From positions 51,149,901 through 51,213,900 of the forward strand of contig NC_133529.1 of the NCBI RefSeq assembly GCF_048544455.1: 64,000 bases of DNA, in the 5' to 3' direction. The position numbers and the translations under genes are program-made. The stretch comes from Silene latifolia. Its lineage: Eukaryota; Streptophyta; Magnoliopsida; Caryophyllales; Caryophyllaceae. Positions within the stretch are counted from its first letter, which is position 1. The number at the start of each line of letters is the position of its first letter. The notes beneath the pieces were generated by a model, which worked only from the letters and a program-made list of their open reading frames with translations, ran no database searches and was not told where the DNA came from. Positions 12,204 through 25,800 of the stretch are shown here, in pieces.

Positions 12204-13934
12204 TGATGTGACTCATATTTGAGCACATTTAGTCCCCGAATTAACCTTGTTCCCATGCTTTATTGTGCATAATTGGATCATTTACTATCTTTAATTTCCC
12301 ATTTTGCATATTCTTTGAGGTTTTGTCTCCTTGGTAGGAAAGGATTGCTAACCTTGCATTTAGAAGGTGAAATGGAGCTAAATTGATCGCACCTAATAAC
12401 CAAGCATCAAAGAGAAGGCCAACACTAGAGGCCTAAGTAGATAATAAAGTTAAATGGGCAATGATGAAAGGATCCTTGCATCCCCGAGATGATCCTTGCG
12501 GATTGTTAAAGAGGAAAAGAAGAGAAGCAGTCTGCCCAGGAATCCGAGCGGAATAGGCACGATCCGGGCGTCTCACAACACCAAGATCAGGGCGTCTTGT
12601 TCCCAAGACGAGCGGATTGCAGCGCAAGGAGCCGAGCGTCTTCCCCTTGATCCGAGCGGATCCTAAGTCAGAAGAGCTCGTGCCTTACCTCAAGACAAGC
12701 GGATCGTGGCAAGACTAGCAGTGGGAATCCGCTCATTTCCTTCGAGAGGAGCATTTCCTCAACTTTTCTTAGGGTCTTAATAATCATTTAACCCCTTAGT
12801 AACCCTAATCTTTGTACCTAATCTTTAGTATAAATACCCCATTGTACTACCTAGATTAGCATCCATTCTTAATCAATCCTTAACTATATCTTAATCCATC
12901 CTTAATCATCTCTTAATTACTCTCAAATTAGTTATAATACAATTTATCAATATTAATTATATCTTAATCTTTCCTTAATTTCTCTATTGTTCTTCATTTT
13001 ATTTTGGGTAATTAGAAGATTATTTGGGTTTATTTGGGAGATTGACAACCTTCCATCAATCATCAAGTACTTCTATTATTCTTTGATTATTATTTGGAAT
13101 CTCTTCATAGGTATAATTCTCTTTACCCTTGTTTAATTATTGTTAATCATTTTCATTTATTCATCATGTTTAGCTTTGTTAGTTTGATTGACAATCTTAT
13201 TAGCATGTTGAATTTGATAATGAGTGAGTAGTTTTCTTAGCTAGGGTTAATGGGGAATTAGGGGAAACCAACATGAGGATTGATTCATGCTTAATCTAAT
13301 ATGTTTTCATAATTAATTTGCTTGCTTGTTGTGATTTCAACTTATGCACATGTTATGTTTGGTGAAATGCGAGCCTATGAATCCTTGCATTTTTTTTATC
13401 CATCACCTATCTCTTCAATGAGGCTTGTAAGCTTATACACCAACTCGAGCCTCATTAGACCATGTATATAGTTGAATAGGAAGGATTAAGTCGACTTGTA
13501 GGTGTTGTACAATCTAATCGATTCGGCTCCGGGACCCAAACCTTCTTAGGGATTGTAAGCTTATACACCAACTCGATCCCATCACAACAATAAGTGCTTG
13601 CATATAATTGAGAACATGTTTGTATGATCAACTCCCATGAATCCCCTATGAACCCATGACACCCTAGCGCTTTTATTCAATTGTTTACAACCTCTTTATT
13701 TACCTTGCTTTGTTTTTCATTAATTTACTTTCATCTTGTTGATTAGTTTAGTGTATCTCTTACCTCAACCCAAATTGTGACACTCTAAGACACAACCATT
13801 TGCAATTGAGAATCCTACATCAATACCCGTCCCTTGGGATCCGACTTTTACTTACCTCTTTACTAAGAGTAGTTTGTGAAGTTATAAATATTGTTTTGGT
13901 TGGTAGCTTTTGACGACGAGTTTAAACCACACCA
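12204..13934 (+). repeat. E1 3' LTR
   Basis: This is 1731 bp with TG...CA ends. It retains the block after TTTAGTCCCC that the 5' LTR has lost. It carries the GACGNGCG cores at about 12530-12720 and a TATA box at 12829-12836. A stretch near 13470-13570 contains two copies of GTAAGCTTATACACCAACTCG. Confidence 0.9.
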
Positions 13935-14298
13935 TACTTGTATGAATTTATTGTTGGATCCGGTTTGTTGTTAGCGTAGTTTAATCACATGGCTGTAGGC
14001 GGCCAAATAATCACTTGGATGTAACTCGATGATGGATTTTCTGAGGGCTATGACCAAGTCCCCTGAAGAACTTACTTCTGCCTGGGATGATGTATGTCTG
14101 CTAAATTCAAACTTTTCTCTTTTCATTAGTATTTCTCTCTTCTTAATTGTGTTTTATAATGAATTTAGTGATCTAAATGTTTAATTATTCGAATCTCATC
14201 TGGATGATGGTATAAGTTTGTTAAGAATTATCCTCATTTTCTCGTTATGTTCGAAGAGATATGTGACGAGTTTACATTTCTCCTTTTTTCTTTCGTTT

Positions 14299-14336
<38 letters not shown>

Positions 14337-14955
14337 TAAGTTGAATCGTAAGCTTAGTAGAATACAAGGGGTAGGCCGTAGGTGATTCGAGCCTGCAATG
14401 TGCTCATTGTTGTTCCACTTTGACCTTTTTAAATTAATGTTTCCTTGAATATTCGATTTCCCTAGAATCTCTTATGGTAACCTAGTCTTCATGAGGCGAT
14501 GAGATTCAATGTACTCAACCTTATCCTTGTGATTATAGATTACCTTTTGTATGAGATTGACCGTGATCTTATCGGGATTTATACGTTGGTATGATTGAGG
14601 CATGTAGCTTACCCCAAGGTTGTTTTATATTGTTCTCAGTCACTCATCTGGGTAAATGCTTTTGATTTTGGTCATTCTCTTTATTCAACTCTTCTGTGTG
14701 GTAACATCTTTGATATCACCGAGATTAAAGAAGTAAAAGTTTGTATGTCACTATGTCACCTATTCCTAAGAATTGCCTGACTGTGAACCAAGTTGTAACA
14801 ATTATTCCTTTTGTGTGTATGGCTTTATAATAGGCATATTCATTTATAGTTCTATTTTTCTACTTCCTTCAATCCTACCGAGAATCAGATTCCTTCCTTG
14901 CCCTGAGTTCATGTTATTGTGATTGGAACCTAACAAGGTTTTTCTTGATTATCAG
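13935..14955. other. intergenic or intron DNA with one exon-like segment and a TG repeat
   Basis: Positions 14032-14091 hold 20 open codons beginning MDFLRAMTKSPEEL and end at a strong donor, GTATGT. This is a candidate exon of an unidentified gene. A (TG)n tract of about 31 bp lies at 14303-14333. No other coding sequence is convincing. Confidence 0.3.
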
Positions 14956-15175
14956 TATCACTTGGGAAGAGGTCATATTAGTACCACCATGAAAGCAAAG
15001 TTATATCGGTTATTTGAGCAAAGAGCAGCTGATTGGTATTTTCTTAGACTGTTTTTCAAGCTGAGTACTTTCTAGGAGTTGCAATTTCCCTCTCATTTTC
15101 CTTACATTCCCTGCAGCCAATATTTCGTTATACGCTTGTGGAGAGGAACTGGATAGACAACGATGTTCTCTCAAG
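14956..15175 (+). other. two exon-like segments of an unidentified gene
   Basis: Segment 14956-15035 follows an acceptor (ATTATCAG) and is open, reading YHLGRGHISTTMKAKL..., up to a donor GTATTT. Segment 15117-15175 follows CCCTGCAG and is open as PIFRYTLVERNWIDNDVLS up to a donor GTCTGT. The phases of the two do not join cleanly. This may therefore be a decayed gene, or the splice sites may be wrong. I do not recognise the protein. Confidence 0.25.
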
Positions 15176-16229
15176 GTCTGTTTTTACATGATGTCGTGTA
15201 GTATTTCTATACTCTAAAAATTCAGTGCTAGTCTTGCTACTTGGTGTTGATCTATTCGGACGAAATATAAATGTTAAGAGCTTTGCTTGAAATTTTTCCC
15301 CCGTGTTTGGCTTCATGTCAGTATTGTTGACTTGGACCTGCTAGTCTATTTGCCATTTTTTTTACCTTTTAGAACTATATGTACTTACATCTTTATCGTA
15401 CTCACTGCCTGTTTTAATTCTCCTTTCTACTACTCATATCTTACGTATAGTTGTTCTTGTTATTAGTGACAGGTTATCACTTGAAACATTTTACCCTTTA
15501 ATTTCTCCTTTCTTACAAGTGGATCAATTGACGTTGCTGCAAGATATGCGGTTGAAGTTACAGCATGAATTAAAGATGAGATTATGTGTGCACGTAGTGC
15601 TATGTTTTGAAGTTATGTAATATGACTTAGTTAATTTTGCTGGCTGTTTTAGCTCTGGTTGTAAAACAAGTGTATTGGTATTGGTACTTGATTTTAATGA
15701 GAATAATTAAATATATTAATTTTATCCAAATATCGTCAATATTTTTTAAAAAAAATCAAGAGGGATAGAGAACTGTTAGCTTACCCAACTGTTCTCGTTT
15801 CCTAGGAAAAGAGAATGCCTATCAGGTGGTCTCTAAAGCTCATTTCAACAGTTCTTTATGATTGTGAATAGAAAACGTCTCTTCTAAGAGTTCTCTAAGC
15901 TTTAGAGAACAGTTAGTTGGAGAACGCCTCTAAGGCGTTCTCTAAAGCTCATTTCAACAGTTCTCTAAGCCTATTTTTGTACTAGTGTCTGATTTCTAGG
16001 ATTCTCTAATTTTATAGGATTTTATCCCTCTAAAAGTTAGAGAGAGACTCTCCTCTAATTGCTCTTGATTCATGAGGACAGGTTGAACGAGTCAAACTCG
16101 ACTCGTAAGCACCCATACCGTTCCACCTAACAAAAGTACGCCACGCAATTTCTTAAGTGAAAACAGCTATAAACCTCTCAACTAAACAAAATTTGACACA
16201 TAATTATCACTAGTTAATTATACGTATAA
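15176..16229. other. noncoding DNA with a short hairpin-like repeat
   Basis: Between about 15767 and 15970 the phrase CTCTAAAGCTCATTTCAACA occurs twice (15831 and 15940, 109 bp apart). GAGAACTGTTAG is mirrored by its complement nearby, giving a small hairpin-rich repeat of MITE type without clear termini. A third open fragment near 15524-15575 has a stop. Otherwise I see nothing. Confidence 0.35.
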
Positions 16230-16629
16230 CTAGTTTTATACCCGTGCAAAAAAATGCACGAGTTTACTATTTAAATTTAGTTAATTATAAAATTATAAAT
16301 AAAAATAAACAGATTATTATTTTTAAAATCTATATTATGTGTTCACATATGAAATTAGCTATATTAATATTAATTATTATTAATTACAAATGAGTATTGT
16401 AAACTTTCAAAAATATGAAATTGGTTATATATAAAATATACATAATGTAAATTTTAAGGTCATATAAAAAGAGATTGATATTGTAAACTTTCTAAAATAA
16501 AGTGAGAAATTGATGCAGTTTTTTTTAGTGGTGGCCTGGTGGGGTAGGGGTAAAAAATGTTTTTTGACTTCCTAGTTTTAAGGAGCCAATCAGATTAGTT
16601 TAAAAAACTCAGCTTTTATTTATAGAAGA
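16230..16629 (-). mobile_element. non-autonomous Helitron (copy 1)
   Basis: Read on the minus strand, the 400-bp element begins TC, is preceded by A, and ends with a hairpin (CTCGTGCA...TGCACGGG) followed by CTAG and then T. This is the A|TC...CTAG|T structure of Helitrons. Its 5' part shares ATAAAAG and TGATTGG with the copy at 20460-20928. It has no coding capacity. It lies about 230 bp upstream of the TOM1-like start codon, so it may sit in that gene's promoter. Confidence 0.6.
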
Positions 16630-16860
16630 TTTATAACCTTCTTTATAGAATAATTATTAATACTTGGATTTCTACCACAACAACATTGAAAATGATCCTT
16701 AGAACCCTCCTTTCTTTTTTAAGCAAGTTTCTCACCTTTAACTTCTCCTCCCATTTTTCTCGCATCAACACTACATCGACTTTCCTATTTATATACTCCG
16801 TAATTCTTAGTTAGATAACTAAATGAAATTCAAAATTAATCAAAATAAGTTAAATAGAAG

Positions 16861-19800
16861 ATGATGCCATCCTTGTCATTGTCGTCAATTTCATCGGCGT
16901 CGTCGGTACCTGCGATGATTAAAGTCGATAAAGCTACAAGCGAGCTTCTTGTCGGCCCTGATTGGACTATGAACATGCAAATTTGCGATATTTGCAACTC
17001 TGATCACTTGTAATTTCTTCAAAATAATATCATTCTATGTTAACTTTCGTAAATTGTATTGCTACTAATTTTACTTACTCGTGAATTCTCATATAAGGGA
17101 GGCACATAATAAGTTATTATTTGTCAGGTTAGTATTTATTAGTTGTATTTGGCCGGGTTTAGAACTCCCAAATAAGTCGAGCGAGTGAGATCATGACCCG
17201 GGTAAGAATACAGGTCGGGTCAAATACGGGCCTCTTCAGATACCAGTCATGTTTTGCGAGTCTTAAGTCGTGTTAAGCTAGAAATATGGGTAAAAATTGC
17301 TCCTTTAATTGACACCTTTTTTTGTTTTGCCATTTTTAGGCTAAAAACATACTTTTGAAATTTAAAATAATTATTAATAATATAACTATATTTAGTATTT
17401 ATTGTAATTATATTAAAGAATTTATTTAAAAAAATTACTAATTTTTATTATTATTTTATAATACAAGAGTTATATAAAATTAAGGGTTTTTTGTCAAACA
17501 CAACCTTTAAAAAACTTTTTTTCCAAACACCACCTTTAAAAAAAAGTTTGTGAAACACAACTTTTAATAGTTTTTTTTTTTTTGTTAAACACGACATTTT
17601 GGCTAGAGTTTGAACACTTGCAATGGGGTGACTTTCAGTCAATGTTTGAGATAACAAACAAGGTCAGTTTGAGGTGTTTTTAGACTCGTTGAAAAGGTGG
17701 GAGTACATGCTTTCCAGGAGTTATTAATATGGCGGTGATAGGTGGCCTTATGTGGGGTTTATTGGTGTGTAATGTAAGGCTGGTCAAGGAGTGAATTGGT
17801 GTTTATCTGATTTGTTTTTACATCCAATTCACTCCTTGACCAGTCTTACTTTACACACCAATAGACCCCACATAGGGCACCTATCACCACCGTATTGGTA
17901 ACCCCTGGAAAGCTTGTACTCCCACCTTTCCAAAGAGTCTAAGAACACCTCAAATCGACCTCGTTTGCTACCTTAAATATCGACTTAAAGTCATTCTATT
18001 GCAAGTGGTTAAACTCTGGCCAAAATATCATGTTTTACAAAAAAAAAATTATTAAAGGTTGTGTTTTACAAACTTTTTTTAAAAGGTGATGTTTGGTAAA
18101 AAAAGTTTTTAAAAAGTTATGTTTGACAAAAAAACTCTAAAATTAATTTTCTAATTTTAAAACTAAAATAATTATTTTTCTATGTATTAGTTCAAATATA
18201 AATGAAATATTAATATTTTAATAATATTCAACGGATCGAGTCGGATTCGACCCAAAGATAATGGTCATTTCGGATTCAGTCAATGTCGGGAGTCAAGAAT
18301 TACGTGTCTTTGATCCAAATTGGGGTTGGGTCATGTTTTGACAAGTCTAGTTGGTTTTATGTTTCTAGTTGGGTTTATGTTAAGTTTTGTCAGTAAAAAT
18401 ACTATGGTGAAACTGTTTTCTATGGATGATTCGAGTGCCTTTGTTTGTTGAATAGCTAATTCTAATAGAATTACTTTCACTTATCATCGAGAAGGTTTAC
18501 TCAATTGGGTTTGAATTATTTTTATTTTTTAAAGCTTTATTTCATGCATTGTTCGATTTGATTGATTACTATTGTGATTTGATTTTGTTTAAATGAACTA
18601 GGATGGCGAAAGAAGTGGTAAAAGGAGTGAAGAGAAGATTACAACACAAGAATAATAGGGTTCAATTACTAACTTTAACAGTAATATAACTTGCTTGCTT
18701 ATTTTTGTTTTGAATTTTCAACGAAAATATGATTTATTTTGCAATTGAGTGGGTTTTAAAGTGGTGTAATTTTGGTAGTTGCTAGAGACGATTGTGAAGA
18801 ATTGTGGTGAATACATTCACCGTCAAATTGCAGAGCGCAAAATTTTGGATGAAATGATCAAAATTGTCAAGAAAAAGGTTTGAATCTTGTTACGCAATCA
18901 TATCATACATAGACGCTTACACATTATAATCATGTTTATTGTTTAGAAATTCTTCGTAGTTTTGGTTTGATTCTACTTGTATTTTTGAATTATGTCATAT
19001 TTAATTATTGGAAAATTAAATAAAAATAATTCAACAGAGCTTATCAAAAATAACATATTTAACTCATTTTTATAAAATAAAGAATTTTTAACTGAAAAAA
19101 AAAATTAGACTTATGTAAAAAAAAGATTTTCGGAATAAACATTTTTCATCAGATACAGTCTTCCACTAAATTAACGAGAGACAAAACAGGGAAAAAAGAA
19201 ATTCAATAACTTTTTCACTCCATTATGTCAGAGGTCTCTCAATAACGCTATTGAGAGACCATATCTCTGATGTTTTTCTGATTTTCCAACAAACAAATTA
19301 GGCTTACATTTTCAATTTACAAAATAATGATTAAAAATATGAAAAATTTCAATATACATTATTTTTTCATTGTTATAATTTTTCTTTTCTTTTTCCTCTC
19401 GTATAATGAAAAACATCTCTTAATTTCTTTTATATATTTTCATATGTTTAATAATAGAATGTTCTGTCTTAAATGAATCAACCTTATATGGTTAACATCT
19501 AAAATTTGAAAAAAAAATGTGTTCTTATATGCAATTTGAAATAAAAACACACTTCCAAGACTATACAACTGGATATACATCAAGGTTGTTATTTTAGTCT
19601 TTTTTCAAATACTTTTGAAAAAAAGGAAAGGAAAAAGAAAAGTAACGTAATACAATTTTCAATCCAGCCCCCTTCTCTCCCTGACTTCTTCCATATTTTT
19701 CTAACTCATCTCCATCTCTCTTCATCATCCAGTTAATAAATCATATTCTCCCTTAAATTATTATTTAATTGATTATGCGGAACAAATCATATGACGTGAC

Positions 19801-22800
19801 TCGTAAGGATGAAACTTTTTTATCCAAAATTTCTAATGCATGAAAGTAATTAAAGCTCATATTCTTTTTACATTATGTCGTATTCTTTTTACATTATGTC
19901 GTATTCTTATCTTAATAGTTCGTATCCTTATGTGCTAGTATTTTAAAGCTCGTGTTCCTTTTAAACTCGTATTTTTTTACATTAACTCGTATTCTTATCT
20001 TAATAGCTCGTATTTTAAAGCTCGTGATCCTTTTAAGCTCGTATTCTTTTTACATTAGCTCGTATTCTTATCTTAATAGCTCATATTCTTATGTGCTCGT
20101 ATTTTTAAATTCGTGATTCTTTTAAGCTCATATTCTTATCTTAATAGGTCGTATTCTTATGTGCTCGTATTTTTTAGCTCGTATTCTTCTAATAATAGTT
20201 CGTATGATTGGTATAGAATTTTACCTCAAAGTATTGTTAGATCCATATTTCTTTTTGATGATGATGTAAATTGCTTTTAACTATGATGTCAATTGCTTCC
20301 CTTTCACCATATTAGAATCAGAATTACGGAGAAGGGACGTTTAAGAGATATTTAGAGAAGAGAAAGAGGAGGGTTTGTCGATTGGAGAGAAATCAGTATT
20401 AAGAAAAAGGAGAGGTGTATAATTTTTTTTTTTATTAGGTTTAGATAGTTAATATGTAACTAGTGTAGATCCCGCGCAAATGCGCGGCTTTTTAGATACT
20501 AATGTAGAAAGACGTTAAATATTACTTCGGTAACATGCTTAAGCGGTATAACAAGAGAGAATATTTCATAATTTTTACACCAAATAAGATTGATGTTTTA
20601 ACTGAACCTAATTTTATGGGAGTATATTATTATACGATTACATTTACCAAAAGAATAACCTTGAGTAGTGACTTAATTATACAATAAAATTGTGCAGCAT
20701 ATTTTGTCTCATACGTATTATTAATGCAATGACACATGTATAAGAAAAACAAAATATCTCATTAATGTGTGTTTACAAATTAAAAATTAGTAGTAATATC
20801 TTCTATTTATGGTATATAATTAATATGATATAATTATGACATAGTGTGAGGAGTGATGACCAATCATAGAGCATTTCAGTTGAGCGGGAAAATTTTAGAG
20901 GACTTTTATTCTCTTAGTAGTAGGGAGATATATGGTCTGTTGTACAATGTTACTGTACAACAAGTTATAAAATTCTATTTGATAAAAAACATCTCTTAAT
21001 TACATTGTATGTATCATGTATGTCATGTATTTTTTATTTAAAATCTGATATGCGCAATCTTACACTTATATTAAATGCACATGGATTCTTTAAAAAGATG
21101 TACGATCAAAATTTTACCAAACTTAGCATATAAAATTATAAATTGCATACATTAATTGACGACCTGCCTTACAATTTTTATTCCATGTGTTTTTATATGC
21201 AATTATTTTTTATCCGTATGCTAGCATTTTTGTAGCAGCTTATCTCCGAAAATGATTGCATGTTTAGGGAGACACAAATGTACGGGAGAAAATTTTGATG
21301 TTGATGGATTCCTGGCAAGAAGCATTTGGTGGTCCGAGTGGAAAATATTCTCATTACTACTGGGCCTGTGATGAATTAAGGGTAAACAGATACATCCTTT
21401 TATGCAATTTTTACGACTCATTATTTTGTGAAGTGCTTATTGCCAAAGTTTCTCAACGTTGCCCTCAAAGGGAAGTGTAGTGGTTAAAATTTAAGTAAAA
21501 TTCCTCTCCAGATTCAAGCCTCTTTTAAGAGAAATCTTGTGGAGTATTATTTATGCCCCGAGTCCACGCCTTCTAGATTTGAAACCTGTCACTCTCGGGT
21601 AGCTTACCTCGTACACATGGTTTGCAGATAATCATGTATACCCGATGGTTTATTCAGTGTCACCGAAGGTAGCAGTTGCGGATTTCCTGGTCACCTAAAA
21701 AAAGTTCATAATAATTGAAAAGTTCCCAACATATTTTATTTATGGATGGCGATAGGGCGCCACCCGGTGGTACCGAATCTCGGCGCCACCCGGTGGTACC
21801 GAATCTCGGCGCCACCATAATTAAAGAAACAAAAAAATAAAAAATAAATTTTCAATTTTGCGCCAAAGGTTTATGGGTAAGTATGTAATTTTATATTTAT
21901 CCATCTATTCAATTTTATATTTACATCAAACAACTTGCTTAATTTTAACCTAATTTACACTAAATTATCTTCACCACCGATTACATTTCTTCATCATTGT
22001 ATTGCGCTTTTCATCCACTTCGTTTTTCCTCCAGACGAAGGAGCAAATTCAATACAATCCCTCGGCGAAAAGACACTTTGTATATCCCGACAAAGTTGTG
22101 ACGTTTACCTTCAACTCTGCGATCTAATTATCCTACCTTTCCAAATTCAGAACCCCAAAAATGCATAACGAATTGAGTTTGATATTAAATCGAAATCGAT
22201 TCCGTAGGATCTATATATCAAAATTCTAATGATTTAAAAACTGCTTCCAAATCGCCATTTGTGCAATGATGTTGTGGCATTGATTATCATAGGCATAACT
22301 GTATCTTACTATAAAAATATAAATTTGTAACATTCTTTGAAAGTCACAATTCATCATTGAAGAACGAAATTAATCTTGGTTGCAATCGTGTACACAAACC
22401 AGTATGAACTGGTCTCTTCACTAATCACTCTGTTGTAACATTTCAACGCAAATTCTACTGACTTTTTTAATGTTCATTATTGTTATAATTATAATTAATT
22501 ATGAGATTTTATATTCCTAAACTACCCTACTACAACTATTTGTTTGAATTTCAAATTTTAAGGGAGTGAATTGAAAATACCTATGTAATTTACTATAATA
22601 CCCCCGGTGGCGCTCAATTTGAGTACCACCCGGTGGCGCCATCTCATTTTCCTTTATTTATAAGTCGTTTCGTTGTAAATTTTTTGTGTGTATTCCGATT
22701 ACTAAATCATAATAAAGTGCCCTTATTAAATGTTGTGTTGTTCTCTTATATTTTTATTATATGTATAAACTAGTCTTTTTTTTTTTGACAACAACAATAA

Positions 22801-25800
22801 ACTAGTCTTATGACCCTTGAATTGTAGCTTTTTGTCTAGACTAGAGATGATTTAGTAGACGTTTTTCTTTTTTTCCTCTTAGTCTCTTAGTAAACTTAGA
22901 GCTTGCTTTCTCATTCATTTATATAGATGAGTTAGGTAGTTGCTACCTCTTTGTTTCAGTGATATGTTTACACTTCCTTTATTTTGTGAGGGGAAAATAA
23001 AGAAAGTATAAACATATGAATTGAACGGAGGGAGTATATCGGCTAGACTTGCTTTGTTAACCTTTGCAAGTCAGAAAGTTAATTATAAAAAAAGGTGAAA
23101 TATGTTCATTCACTAAATTTTCTTTTTATGGAAGATCGTGTTGTTCATTGACTTAGAAAATGACCATGATGAATGAACTATTGAAGTATAATTTCATTGT
23201 GATTAGTATGGAATTTCTTTTGAGCACCATGAAACGTGTAGACTAAGGAATTTAGTTTTAGCAAATTAAATTTATTTTGAAATTCATTTTTAACAAATAA
23301 ATATTTCATTAAAATTATTTCATTATTTCGAAAATCGATTTTCAATCTCCCCTTTTTTTCTCGCTCATTTTTTGTTTTGTTTCGCGATTGTTTTAATACG
23401 AGATGGAGTTCAATTTGATCCCCGCTCGAGACTTAATGAAGCTTAAGAGACCTAATTGAAAATAAGGGCAAACCTTTGGGGTTAGCTTGCTACTTTGGCC
23501 GTTTTATTGTAATCACAACTGTGGTTGCCTTTCACCTGGCCTCTTAATTCAGCTACATAATTAATGGAATGTTCTAATATTGAAGTTTGAGATTAGTGTT
23601 ACTTATTCCAGCATATATTGTTTTCGCAAAAATTTGGACTTAATTATGAATCAGAACAACAGACGATTTAGTAAAAGATAAGGATCCACAATAAAGGATT
23701 AGTTGTTTTTTTTTTTGGTAAAATGTAATAAAGGATTAGTTGTACAAGAAGCTTATTATTATTTTTCAGCATATATGAACATTTGATATTAAATCATGAA
23801 AGCATTTCTATGCCACCAGCGTCATGGTGCACGATTTCCGCAGCGATCACACCAATCAGCACCGGTGATTACACCACCAGTCAACCGCCAACCAAGAGTT
23901 CCCCAACCTAGTTTTAGCACGCTAAATAATTATTCTCGAAGGTTGGACGAAGCCATGATCTCTGAGGTAGAAGGATTAAGGTAACCTTTTAAATTTTAAG
24001 ATTTTGCGCCCCATTAATCACTAGCTTCATGGAATAGAGTAGTTTGTTGACGCCTTCTATTTAAATGTTTGTCTACTAAATAATGATCGGCTTTACTCTT
24101 GACTTGTTGTCAGTATTTCAACCTTAGAGTCGATGAGGAATGGATTGGAGCTCTTGGATGACATGCTTCAAGCACTTAATCCCAATGACCGCATGGTAAT
24201 TATACATTTGTTGTAATGTGCTTCATATATAATAAAAACAACAAGTGCCTCAAATGAAATTAAAATTGCATTGATAATTGCCGAGAAAAACAACAGAAAA
24301 TGTCAGGAAGTGAAATTGCATTGATGATTATATCAAATGGCTACTGCTGTACTATTCTTTGTTTCATTGGAAACATGAGAGGCGAAAATATTGCGTATTA
24401 TCCATTGCGGTCAATTCTTTACATACTTCATCTAATCTAGCTAAATTTTCTATTTTTCCTTTCTAACATGTTATAAGTTTTAACATTACCGAAGAGCACT
24501 TGCAAAAATGATAGAAGAGAAAAAGTAACACATAACTTTGAACGTTTAAGTCAACTTTAATTTGTGGAAAAATCAAACGTAGTGAATTTACTTAAATGGA
24601 TGGAGTAGTATATTTGTAGTTGCGTTGAGGATAATAATGAAATCACGTTTCTTATTGTTTTTATCTTGGCGGCAGGCCGTGAAAGAAGAAATCGTTGTAG
24701 ACCTTGTTCACCATTGTCGTACCAATCAAAAGAAGCTGATACAAATGATTACTACCACCACGTCAGTTGTATTGCTTTTGGCTCTATTGTATTTATACAT
24801 ATTATCCGTTTTTATGAATCAATCTAGTTTCTGATTGTTGAGGGAACATCTTTTCTATCTGATGCTCTTACTCTTAGCAGGGATGAGAATCTTCTCGGTC
24901 TAGGACTTAAAATGAATGATTTATTGCAAAATGTGCTAGCAAAGCACGATGCAATAGCATCTGGTGCTCCTCTTCCAGACAACGGGAAAGGTATTAGAAC
25001 TCATGATGAACCAGTGGAGTTGCACAATAAAATTACCGAGGTAGGAGATAAACATCCCATACCCAGTGGAAAATCTCCAATCTCTGTTGCACATGTTGTA
25101 GAGGACATGGTTGATGAGGAGGGTGAATTCGCACTTATTACCCACAGGTTACTCTTATGAGTCACATCTATTTCTTTTTGCTCCATGGTTGATCTATTTT
25201 AGAAGAAAATGTATTGTCGCACTTACGTATCATCCTATAAAACTTGTTAAGATAATATTTCAAAAAATTGTTCTTTGAATTTTGTTATATAATGTGCACA
25301 TCCTTGAATACTACAGAGTATTAACTTATAGATAATGCTCACAATATAGTTTTTCCTTAGTCTAAAACGTTTTTTTTCTCCTATGTCAGTCTATGGTTGT
25401 ATGAACTTTTTCACCGTAGGATCACAAAAATAGTATGGGTGATAATGCAGGAACTCAAGGACACACTCTGGACCTTCACAAGTTGGTACATCTGGTCCCG
25501 TGGAAGATGGAGCTTCTTCAAGTGGCAGCAACAATGCATTAGTTTTGGTCGATGCCCCTCCTCCCGAAACTACGACCAACATTTCTAAGGAGCAGGACTT
25601 AATTGACCTCTTGAGCATTGTTCTCACAAGTGATTCAACGTCAGAAATGCCTCCAGCTCCCAGTTCGGCATCTGCAGCGAGCACAATTGAGGTATTCCCT
25701 CTGCTTCTTCGATGTAAGATTCGGAAGTTGTTTGAGCACACTTAGTTTAAACAATTAGTCTCATTTTGAACGGGTATATCCGTCTAAAGTGTAGACAGGT

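Larger units (their letters stand above)
2957..13934 (+). mobile_element. E1: Athila-like Ty3/gypsy LTR retrotransposon without pol
   Basis: Two long direct repeats (2957-4627 and 12204-13934) begin TGATGTGACTC and end ACCACACCA, so they have the TG...CA ends of LTRs. A primer-binding site follows the first, and a purine-rich tract precedes the second. The flanks TAATT (2952-2956) and TACTT (13935-13939) match at four of five bases, as expected for an aged target duplication. The internal 7.6 kb holds a broken gag-protease region, a spacer with a repeated motif, a second large ORF with breaks, and a 1.85-kb untranslated 3' region. No reverse transcriptase, RNase H or integrase sequence is visible, so this copy could not move by itself. 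E2 at 56858-64000 shows the same order. Confidence 0.9.
18878..21267. other. intron 3 of the TOM1-like gene
   Basis: The 2.4-kb intron contains the minisatellite at 19857-20213 and the Helitron at 20460-20928. At about 19221-19270 a short inverted pair (GAGGTCTCTCAATAACG and CGTTATTGAGAGACC-like) forms a hairpin. No coding sequence was seen. Confidence 0.65.

Noticed and set aside
19857..20213. CRISPR-like array
   Set aside because: Units and gaps are irregular, the repeats lack a constant length, and the setting is a plant intron.
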